Below, piece after piece: positions 9,601 through 14,464 of a DNA stretch of 16,055 nucleotides. Position 1 is the first letter of the stretch. Each line of letters opens with the position of its first letter. Source of the stretch: Candidatus Poseidoniaceae archaeon (GTDB lineage Archaea; Thermoplasmatota; Poseidoniia; Poseidoniales; Poseidoniaceae); contig JAKUNX010000029.1 in NCBI GenBank assembly GCA_022451835.1, positions 1-16,055 on the forward strand, read 5' to 3'. The notes beneath the pieces are model-generated. The model searched no databases. It saw only the letters and a program-made list of their open reading frames with translations, and was not told the DNA's origin. The position numbers and the translations under genes were made by a program.

Positions 9601-9828
9601 GTGAAAAAATCAAGTGATGGTGAAAAGAAAGTACGTAGGGCAATTGTCGAGATAGAAGAGGACATCTTCGAGAATATTCCACAATCATCTATTGATGAAG
9701 CGATTGTTGAGTTAAATGACATCTCATTTGATAATGAAAGACAACTATTGATGTATTTGCAAGGAAAAGGATGGAATGCGCCTCAATCTCGAGCAATAAT
9801 TAACCTAGCAAAAACTAGGTCTCGATAA
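3652..9828 (+). CDS. Giant surface protein: signal peptide, seven-blade FG-GAP (integrin alpha-like) propeller, second propeller-like region, TSP3-like calcium repeats, membrane helix, charged tail
   Basis: A protein of 2058 residues from ATG 3652, chosen because a signal peptide follows (hydrophobic about residues 14-30) and because the earlier in-frame TTG 3583 lies inside the promoter palindrome. Residues about 350-740 hold seven FG-GAP calcium loops (D-x-N/D-x-D-G-x-x-D/E) starting at 358, 420, 482, 543, 605, 666 and 721. The period is about 61 residues, enough for a closed seven-blade propeller as in integrin alpha chains. Residues about 770-1170 carry weaker repeats of the type 'SGSPVIIY...LNIATY...W', probably a second propeller. 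Residues about 1184-1850 have about 20 thrombospondin type 3-like DxDGDG motifs with CP and GC cysteines. A membrane helix follows at about 1858-1884. The tail has an Asp/Glu/Tyr run, a Pro/Gly/Ser-rich linker, a Lys-rich patch and a helical C-terminus. The protein is probably a calcium-dependent adhesin or surface receptor; the ligand is unknown. Confidence 0.9.
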   Translation: MASVSTSKNSLTAKMIVFLLILQLFSISVGENTTDNSTSLVGEKSEFNSQSLSELDLDFGYDIAGEYIDFADINQGQIRYESELDSYSNQVLQDSASGTAITSDITISNQEEINACWVNQEGSIQYYWTNVEGDTKLIEVDEILGLSDGVSTFDCAISVKQNGRASMLYTNGTDLKAGQIAYASSLYSNGDQWHTRTILEDVNVTNVELAITPEHFEWGVFRDDNGALYRVNYTGAFWVTGLIDAGPVGEDFELEINSAGDVYLMYTKANQAILLTISNGQHSEQIIVESEKLHHDIGLTLDDFDLVQLFTSILDENQTTISIERSLANENNQLSSSPKISILSDLSDTTSSVVLFADFNGDNFDDLAYSEADGNTQMLTANGRVSVHYGSQDGLSPSANLTWEGAVDSQMLGNGLAAGDYNGDGFDDLAIGSPGASTNDGLVQFTFGSSSGLSTSLEEIGGISLPIVSSDKFGYCLETVDDLDSDGHDEILVCSIDYQASGDTGKVELFFGGGSDESWTKMGSPDQMLQGINFGQSISADGDLNGDGLNDLVIGNTGTLQDSSGYSSVEVRYGSNSGFGSSPDHSYQSISSGTLFGYQVQIVNDLNNDGYDELFVSEPYNTSGLFNSGDVWVFYGNPSGVAATPEYRMSGDANDLLGLNFASAGDTNEDGFNDMFITRNGGFDQGKVELVLGSSDLIDGSSYFVAGGTSSFGHAISNHGDSDGDGLSEFFFNSQSVDESQAVFLNLESYSRKLFDVSDVTISGESLDGKIQSSTNGNPRLIFDMYNATEMVVKTQMISLQSDSQSKSWISQDIIAEHSSLDFDTNFELTSSGSPVILYNYDGLKVRTYLGYTGVESEIITTAGDVEYISSTTGLSGESYIAYYSPGTNKLYFSELTETGWSEQTVAIDANISSPISLLVNNSGSPVIIYLDDVNRELNIATYDLSWSVTNITTSGLVNSPSFSSLIDVNDNIVISAMLDDGISNNLSVISINGSIIESTFIAVESDIATNLSLIIDDDNGMILSCLTSSGSLIVYEKANNSEIWTSILLPQPQQVGIANTIQAIGGTVPIIAVNSELDTIYAKISGNWQVIGDSFGSEIEEFTIMSADNQIFVLSSEMETNSIVWSSMEFTQGKNVDESWHKSKIKGILSDNGFDTSIGDGKISFFSKSSSNNFISNIEFYLDSDNDHIFDSIDELNNTPNQWSDQDGDGYGDNIHAPLSDDCPTQSGTSSILIFGCFDADGDGYDDLTDDCNTGFGHSWLGRYGCSDFDQDGWVDWNSLYPFGDIFSSNWKQAFDSDGDSYGDNHGPDCCDTWYDDNAPPGDEFPFDHKQYTDYDGDGYGDNSSDFTGGDACKYDYGTSFIDRLGCQDSDGDGASDPSNLWNESMGADLWPNDSTQWIDSDGDGYGDNSSDGANNPDYFPNNIAAVNDSDGDGYPDNFTEFYDGSNAQGLQIDGCPLVAGNSTNPFYGCLDSDGDNYRDIYTFDLNPTTGLRENQTGDAFPFDPTQWADTDGDGFGDYQGGEFADICPNAPGVINGTLGIGCPLIDGNDDDGDFVINEIDLCPGTQFGLIVDLNGCASNQLDSDSDGVTDDIDICPDTDSLDLADEYGCSQVQREVDDDSDGVYDYLDLCPNTPNGDIPDLDGCSLSQKDSDNDGITDDTDVCPDTPENYPVLADGCTDENAKEIDWDEDGYFGDEDEFMFDPSQWFDTDGDGYGDNAEGVNGDICPLVSGNSTEDRLGCLDTDGDGYSDATLDFPASPSGTADFDPNDATQWRDNDGDGYGDNATGLNPDLCPNTNPLYRTSVDLSGCAANERDTDGDGVVDSLDNCPTTAKGFDGYSDGCPIEKQDETGQSVEILGLSIIWFIGIVVGIVLLFVVIVIFRNRGLDDEDWYDEDDDDDDYYEEDRLSFLDIARNRQTSAQPSAPIRQQISGPTGSPTPRGGPTQAPPSRGNPPSSGPPKFNRDRAIPSSSKVSGKKVSKKVKKSSDGEKKVRRAIVEIEEDIFENIPQSSIDEAIVELNDISFDNERQLLMYLQGKGWNAPQSRAIINLAKTRSR
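4723..5850 (+). repeat. Seven FG-GAP repeats (protein-level)
   Basis: Seven calcium-loop motifs at codons starting 4723, 4909, 5095, 5278, 5464, 5647 and 5812: DFNGDNFDD, DYNGDGFDD, DLDSDGHDE, DLNGDGLND, DLNNDGYDE, DTNEDGFND and DSDGDGLSE. The spacing is 186, 186, 183, 186, 183 and 165 bases. This is diverged repetition at protein level, not recent DNA duplication. Confidence 0.85.
7198..9190 (+). repeat. About 20 thrombospondin type 3-like DxDGDG repeats (protein-level)
   Basis: The region encodes about 20 motifs such as DQDGDGYGD, DADGDGYDD, DSDGDGYGD, DTDGDGFGD, DSDSDGVTD and DTDGDGVVD. Many fall in a double module: a Q-W dipeptide just before one calcium motif, then CP...G...GC leading into the next. 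The stretch 8401-8700 is different: it consists of shorter, tightly packed units (D-x-D-x-D-G-V/I-x-D-x-x-D-x-CP), closest to classic thrombospondin type 3. Similar double modules occur in the partial gene at the window start. Confidence 0.85.
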
Positions 9829-9853
9829 TTGAAATAGGTATTACTTTTCAAAG

Positions 9854-9892
9854 ATGAGTGGACAGCGAGACTTGACGGAGGGGAATAGATGA
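9854..9892 (+). promoter_or_regulatory. Possible 12-codon leader ORF ending in the Shine-Dalgarno/start region of the next gene
   Basis: ATG 9854 opens a 12-codon frame (MSGQRDLTEGNR) that stops at TGA 9890-9892. The stop overlaps the ATG of the EF-hand gene as ATGA, and the last codons of the mini-frame contain that gene's Shine-Dalgarno site (GGAGG, 9877-9881). Such an arrangement would couple translation of the EF-hand protein to a leader. A chance occurrence cannot be excluded in 39 bases. Confidence 0.25.
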
Positions 9893-11364
9893 CAGAACAA
9901 GTGCTTGAAGGTGCGTCTCTTCCAGAGGGAATTGAAGTCGATGAGACCTCAGCCTATTTCGGTATCACCGAGTCATCAGATATCGTTCACCAATTAATGT
10001 CAATGGACAGAAACCAATCGATAGTTGCATTCTTTGGTATGGTCTCTGATATTGTGTTAAAACCAGGTGATTTTGATTTTGAAGAAGCTAGCAAAATTTT
10101 GAACTGCGAGGGTGGTGAGATTTACTTCTTGGTTTCTGGACATCTTGGTTTAATGAGTTTCTCAGACCCAATTCTACACTATCTTGGACTTCCTAACTCA
10201 CTTGGAGAAGATTCTCCCAATGGGAAGCCTACTATTGGCGACATGCAATTTGAATCTATAAAACGATTAGCAGACCCGATGAACATCTTGAAAGTATTAG
10301 CTATTGCTCAAACAACAGGTGGATCAGATGAAGTGATGAAATATTACCTTACAATGTCTAAGATTTTACAAGATGTAAATAGTAATTCTTCACTTTTAGC
10401 CGAAATAGCAGAAGAATTTGATGCCTCACTTGACGTAATTGGCCATGCAATTCCTATCTCTAACCTGGCTAACTCAACAATAGATGTATCTGATATATCT
10501 ACTACTTCAATAGTGAAGCCTCAACCAACTAGGATAGAAAGTGAATCTAAACCAGTTGAGAATGTTCCGATTTCTACTGCAAAATCCGTTGATTCAATTG
10601 CTAAGATGGAACAAACAGTATCAGTGCCTCTGCCAGGTAAATCTTCACCAATCAAGGAAGAGCCTGTAAAAGAAATAAACGAAGCAGTAGTTGATGCTAA
10701 TATCACTGATAGAAAGGCAGCTAAAGTCACTGACAATGCTTTTGAAGGAGCATTTGGTATGGCTCAGCCTAGTTTGGAAGATGTAGTTGAAACAGTTGAA
10801 AAAACTGGCATAAATGAGACGGATGTTGTTGCTGAAGATATACAAGAATCGGCTGAACAGATTGAAGAAGAGTCTACAGATGAACCATTTGTTAGTGCAG
10901 CAGAGATGTTTATTCAATCCGATACAGATGATGATGGAACATTATCTGTCGAGGAATTAGCTGATGCTACTGGATTATCTGTCGAGGAATCTAAGGAATT
11001 GCATAAATTAGCCGACAAAGATGATGATGGTAAGATGTCATTATCTGAATTTGTTGCTTCACCAGCAGCAGAAAAAGTGGCTGCTAATCTACCTAGGCCA
11101 GTTGCACCAGTTAGAAAACCAGTAAACAGAACAGAACCAAAACCAAGTCAGCAGCAGAATTTCCCACCACAAAGTCTTGCGCCTCAACCAGTTGTTAAGT
11201 CACAACCTATCAATCAACGACCTCCACAAATACCACAACAACAGATGTGGAATCAACCGGTACAGCCAACAATCCGTTCAGGAGTAAATTGTCGAGACTG
11301 TGGAATTGGTATTGACCCAATTTGGCGTTTTTGCCCAGTTTGTGGTAGTCAAAACCTAAACTAA
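9889..11364 (+). CDS. Cytosolic EF-hand protein with C-terminal zinc ribbon
   Basis: A 491-residue protein without signal peptide or membrane helix. ATG 9889 is supported by GGAGG at 9877-9881, 7 bases upstream. The N-terminal domain (about residues 1-190) is helical and unrecognised. A low-complexity acidic linker follows (about 190-335). Then comes a paired EF-hand: loop 1 DTDDDGTLSVEE (345-356) and loop 2 DKDDDGKMSLSE (376-387), both with canonical calcium ligands at positions 1, 3, 5 and 12. After them is a Pro/Gln-rich linker (about 400-465) and a C-terminal zinc ribbon with C468-x-x-C471 and C482-x-x-C485. The gene begins 60 bases after the giant calcium-binding surface protein on the same strand, so it is likely co-transcribed or co-regulated. 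The architecture suggests a calcium-responsive adaptor; the partner, possibly the long cytoplasmic tail of its neighbour, is inference. Confidence 0.87.
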   Translation: MTEQVLEGASLPEGIEVDETSAYFGITESSDIVHQLMSMDRNQSIVAFFGMVSDIVLKPGDFDFEEASKILNCEGGEIYFLVSGHLGLMSFSDPILHYLGLPNSLGEDSPNGKPTIGDMQFESIKRLADPMNILKVLAIAQTTGGSDEVMKYYLTMSKILQDVNSNSSLLAEIAEEFDASLDVIGHAIPISNLANSTIDVSDISTTSIVKPQPTRIESESKPVENVPISTAKSVDSIAKMEQTVSVPLPGKSSPIKEEPVKEINEAVVDANITDRKAAKVTDNAFEGAFGMAQPSLEDVVETVEKTGINETDVVAEDIQESAEQIEEESTDEPFVSAAEMFIQSDTDDDGTLSVEELADATGLSVEESKELHKLADKDDDGKMSLSEFVASPAAEKVAANLPRPVAPVRKPVNRTEPKPSQQQNFPPQSLAPQPVVKSQPINQRPPQIPQQQMWNQPVQPTIRSGVNCRDCGIGIDPIWRFCPVCGSQNLN

Positions 11365-12488
11365 TCAATATCTAAGGCAAATTCTCCGTCTTGAAGTATT
11401 TGCGAATCATCTAACCAAACACTTGGTTTAGTTAATACTCCAGGAATATGTATTCCAACAGCAGATGAGCCGCCTAGAGCAGTATTATCACCGATTGAGA
11501 AATAGCAAGTACCTAGACGTTTTTCATCTTCAAGCACATTGCCGCCCATTCTAGCTTGGTCATTCATACCAAAGCCGAACTCAGCAATAGTCCAAACACT
11601 TTCTCGATCTTTTGAACGTAATTTTTTCGCAACTTCTCCAAATTCTTGTCGAATATTTGCTGCTATTTGACCACCTTTAACATCGACTACCATACCATTT
11701 TCGATTTGCAATTCTATTTCTTCATCCAATAATGTTGAATCCCAAGAACCATCAATAATCAGAACTCCGTTCATGGTACCTTCACGTGGCATGATAAATG
11801 CCTTGCCAGCTGGAAGATTAGTCAGCATTCTAGGTCGATTACAAATTCCATTATCATCTAATTTCCATTCTCGCCAATTGACCTCAAAGGTAATATCAGT
11901 GCCTTGTTTTGATTTTACATTGACAATTCTTCTTCGACGAAAATGAGGACCAAGATTACTAATTCGTTTCTTGATTTTATTAAAATCTGCAGCCATTCCG
12001 CCATGAGTAAACATATCATTGGTAATTCCTGGCATTGTCGCGACTCTAGCACCATCTCTGAGCGCTTGTCTCACTGCTCTTGTGTGAGTTAGAGAATACT
12101 TGGTTGGGGCTAAAACAACTTGTTGCTGACGCATCAAATTTGCAACCGGTGCGGGTGGTTCTTCCCCATGATGTTTTGCTTTAGGCATTACAATTAACAA
12201 AACTCGTTCAGATTTATTGATAGTCGCTTCATGTAGTACTTGACCAATTTCTCCAGTAGTTGGATCACATACAATTAGAACATTTTCACCACGTCTAATA
12301 TCCATACATGTTTCGACAACCATTTTTGCTGATGCAGAGAGTAATTCACTTATTGATTCTTCTTCATTCGGCGCCTGTACGGTTTTTTCTTTGTCATCTG
12401 AACCAATGACCGAATCAACAATTTCATCAAGGTCATCATCAGATTCTGTGCGAGTCTCCTCAGGATTATCCTGCTTTTTCCTCGCCAT
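11361..12488 (-). CDS. M29 / AmpS-like (COG2309) protein, probably altered or lost metal site
   Basis: A 375-residue protein from ATG 12488; the frame stays open upstream to 12656, but that would run through the divergent promoter and into the M32 gene. A charged, probably disordered N-terminus (about 1-45) precedes a domain resembling aminopeptidase T/AmpS and related archaeal proteins. Its landmarks are LPAGKAFIMPREG, AEFGFGMNDQAR, GNVLEDEKRLGT, IGDN and IHIPGVLTKPSVWLDD. The clan's metal ligands usually sit in 'GEV', 'AEFG', 'GTxHIAxG' and 'HxD'. Here the equivalents are K229 (for Glu), E303 (kept), Y329 (for His), H347 (kept) and P349 (for Asp). From remembered alignments this means three of five ligands are changed, so peptidase activity is doubtful. 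The gene is divergent from an M32 carboxypeptidase and overlaps the convergent EF-hand gene by 4 bases (11361-11364). Confidence 0.78.
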   Translation of the reverse strand: MARKKQDNPEETRTESDDDLDEIVDSVIGSDDKEKTVQAPNEEESISELLSASAKMVVETCMDIRRGENVLIVCDPTTGEIGQVLHEATINKSERVLLIVMPKAKHHGEEPPAPVANLMRQQQVVLAPTKYSLTHTRAVRQALRDGARVATMPGITNDMFTHGGMAADFNKIKKRISNLGPHFRRRRIVNVKSKQGTDITFEVNWREWKLDDNGICNRPRMLTNLPAGKAFIMPREGTMNGVLIIDGSWDSTLLDEEIELQIENGMVVDVKGGQIAANIRQEFGEVAKKLRSKDRESVWTIAEFGFGMNDQARMGGNVLEDEKRLGTCYFSIGDNTALGGSSAVGIHIPGVLTKPSVWLDDSQILQDGEFALDID

Positions 12489-12587
12489 GGTTAACTGCAT
12501 ATCCCTTGAGGTCTTGAATGTGTGTGCTACAATACTAAATTTCACGATATAGGTTACCTTATTGAGGGTGTAATAATTCAGAGAATC
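12489..12587. promoter_or_regulatory. Divergent intergenic region of the M29-like and M32 genes
   Basis: A 99-base gap separates the two divergent starts (ATG 12488 on - and ATG 12588 on +). AT-rich candidates for TATA elements are ATACTAAATT (about 12532-12541) and GATATAGG (about 12546-12553). Neither gene has a good Shine-Dalgarno site at the right distance, which fits leaderless or near-leaderless mRNAs. The elements are tentative. Confidence 0.3.
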
Positions 12588-14084
12588 ATGGCGAGTTATG
12601 AGTTGTTTATAGAGCGAGTAAAAGATATTCACAAGATAGGTGCAATACAGGGTCATTTAGGTTGGGATCAAGAAACCATAATGCCTGCTAAAGGAGGTAA
12701 AGCAAGATCAGAAATAATGTCTTGGTTAGCCAAAGAGCAACATGAAAGAGTAACCAACGGAGAATTTGCTGAGATGATTACCGAATTAGAGGCGGATTCA
12801 ACACTGACTGAAGATCAACGCGCCAATGTTAGAGAAGTAAGGAGACGCTACGATAAAGCAGTAAAACTACCATCTGATTTTGTCGCCGAATTTGCATTAG
12901 CAAGGTCGCAAGCATTGGTTGCTTGGCAAGAAGCAAGAACAGAATCAGATTTTGCAAAGTTCAAACCTCATCTTGCTAAATTAATTTCAATGACCAATCA
13001 AAAGATAGATTTCTATGGCGTAGAAACAACTCGCTACGACGTGTTGCTTGACGAATATGAATTTGGAATGAAAGTTAGCGATTATGACCCATTATTCGCT
13101 GGATTAAAGAGCAAATTAGTGCCTTTATTGCAGCAAATTATGGAAGCAAAAAAGTCTCATCCAGACCCTAAACTTCCAGAAGATATGACTTTTCCAATAG
13201 ATGCTCAAACAGAATTTTGCAAACTGGTCTCGAGTGCAACTGGTTTTGATTTTGAAGCAGGAAGAATGGACGCATCGACTCATCCATTTTCCGCAGGATT
13301 ATGGCCGGGAGATACTAGATTCACTACAAGATTTGATGAGAAAGATCCATTTTCTTGTCTTTATGCAGTAATGCATGAAACGGGTCATGCACTATACGAG
13401 CAAGGGCTAGATGCTACTCATTCATTTACTCCTAGAGGAGATGCAGTTTCATTAGGAGTTCACGAATCTCAAAGTAGATTTTGGGAAAATCAAATTGGGC
13501 GAACTCCGGCTTTTTGGAAGGTTGTTCTACCATGGTTCAAAGAACACTTCCCTGGTTCGCCAAATTGGAGTCCACAGGAATTGAATAGAATTGCTAATTG
13601 TGTCGAGCCAGGTTTTATCAGAGTCGAAGCCGATGAGGTGACTTACAATCTTCACATTATGTTGAGATATGAATTAGAAAAGAAAATCTTCAATGAGAAT
13701 CTTTCAGTTGATGATCTTCCAAATACTTGGAATGAGATGTTTGAAGACTGGTTTGGGATAAAAGTTCCAGAGGATAGACTTGGATGTTTACAAGATATAC
13801 ATTGGTCAATGGCAGCGTTCGGTTATTTCCCAACTTATACTCTTGGCAATCTATATGCAGCACAATTATTGGAGGCAATGGAAGATGAACTTGGCGACAT
13901 TGATAATATCATAGAAAGCGGAGAATGGCAGCCTATGTTGGATTGGCTAAGGTCAAAAATTCACCTACAAGGAAGTAAATGGACTCCTAGTGAATTAATT
14001 GAAAATGCTACTGGTGCGCCACCAACCCCGCAACCTTTCATCTCTTATGTTGAAAGGAAATACGGAGAGTTATACAACTTGTAA
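12588..14084 (+). CDS. M32 family metallocarboxypeptidase (carboxypeptidase Taq type)
   Basis: A 498-residue protein from ATG 12588, very close to the family's usual length of about 500. It is a cytosolic zinc carboxypeptidase that removes C-terminal residues from peptides. It carries the family motifs in order: the active-site HETGH (H263, E264, H267); HESQSRFWEN, whose E293 is the expected third metal ligand; EADEVTYNLH (around residue 350); and the C-terminal FGYFPTYTLGNLYAAQ. The N-terminal helical part has the usual GHLGWDQETIMP segment. An in-frame ATG 66 bases upstream (12522) would only extend the protein into the promoter. It is divergent from the M29-like gene; together with typical peptide-uptake lifestyles of planktonic euryarchaea this suggests use of peptides as nutrients, which is inference. 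Confidence 0.95.
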   Translation: MASYELFIERVKDIHKIGAIQGHLGWDQETIMPAKGGKARSEIMSWLAKEQHERVTNGEFAEMITELEADSTLTEDQRANVREVRRRYDKAVKLPSDFVAEFALARSQALVAWQEARTESDFAKFKPHLAKLISMTNQKIDFYGVETTRYDVLLDEYEFGMKVSDYDPLFAGLKSKLVPLLQQIMEAKKSHPDPKLPEDMTFPIDAQTEFCKLVSSATGFDFEAGRMDASTHPFSAGLWPGDTRFTTRFDEKDPFSCLYAVMHETGHALYEQGLDATHSFTPRGDAVSLGVHESQSRFWENQIGRTPAFWKVVLPWFKEHFPGSPNWSPQELNRIANCVEPGFIRVEADEVTYNLHIMLRYELEKKIFNENLSVDDLPNTWNEMFEDWFGIKVPEDRLGCLQDIHWSMAAFGYFPTYTLGNLYAAQLLEAMEDELGDIDNIIESGEWQPMLDWLRSKIHLQGSKWTPSELIENATGAPPTPQPFISYVERKYGELYNL

Positions 14085-14086
14085 AA

Positions 14087-14386
14087 TTATTCTTCAGAAT
14101 CTTTTCCAGTGGTCATTGCGACTAAACTATCAAGTCTAGCGGTCAAATCGTTAATGGCATCCATCAAATCATTAGTTCGATCATCTTCATGGTCAGAACC
14201 AAATGAAATTCCAAGCAAAGTAATCATACCACCGGCTAACATGGTTAGAGCTGGCCAATATACGTCTGATGCAGTCATGCTTCCATCTGCTTCAATTCCA
14301 CCCCAAAACGCACCCAAAATAAATACTACAAATCCAATTATTATCTGCTGATAGCCACTGCCAAAGGTTTCTTCTAAACTACTCAT
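14087..14386 (-). CDS. Small two-helix membrane protein, function unknown
   Basis: A 99-residue protein. ATG 14386 is preceded by GAGGAG (complement of 14394-14399) at 7 bases. Two membrane helices are visible (about residues 13-33 and 44-62), joined by a short acidic loop, and followed by a charged C-terminal segment of about 35 residues with a heptad-like pattern (LMDAINDLTARLDSLV), possibly a short coiled coil. It ends 2 bases from the stop of the convergent M32 gene and lies downstream of the dihydroorotase gene on the same strand, with its own AT-rich promoter-like region. No family is recognised. The strong ribosome-binding site and the TM-TM-coiled-coil pattern support a real gene. Confidence 0.75.
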   Translation of the reverse strand: MSSLEETFGSGYQQIIIGFVVFILGAFWGGIEADGSMTASDVYWPALTMLAGGMITLLGISFGSDHEDDRTNDLMDAINDLTARLDSLVAMTTGKDSEE

Positions 14387-14420
14387 GAGACTTCTCCTCG
14401 AATATGAATCCGTGGGATAG

Positions 14421-14430
14421 TATTTATTTT
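14421..14430 (-). promoter_or_regulatory. TATA-like element upstream of the small membrane protein
   Basis: On the - strand the sequence AAAATAAATA lies about 35-45 bases before the ATG at 14386, so transcription would start near the Shine-Dalgarno site. A run of five T's on the same strand (complement of 14437-14441) after the dihydroorotase stop could act as a weak archaeal terminator just ahead of it. Confidence 0.35.
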
Positions 14431-14464
14431 TATTTCAAAAATACGGTTTTTTACCCTATTTGGG

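Noticed and set aside
12522..12587. Upstream ATG (12522) for the M32 carboxypeptidase.
   Set aside because: It adds 22 residues absent from the family and covers the candidate TATA region.
12489..12656. Upstream extension of the M29-like gene to 12656 on the - strand.
   Set aside because: It runs through the intergenic region into the start of the divergent M32 gene and shows no family similarity; ATG 12488 gives the normal protein.
14431..14460. Possible hairpin terminator around ACGGTTTTTTACCC.
   Set aside because: The stem is only three to four base pairs, so only a weak T-run terminator can be claimed.
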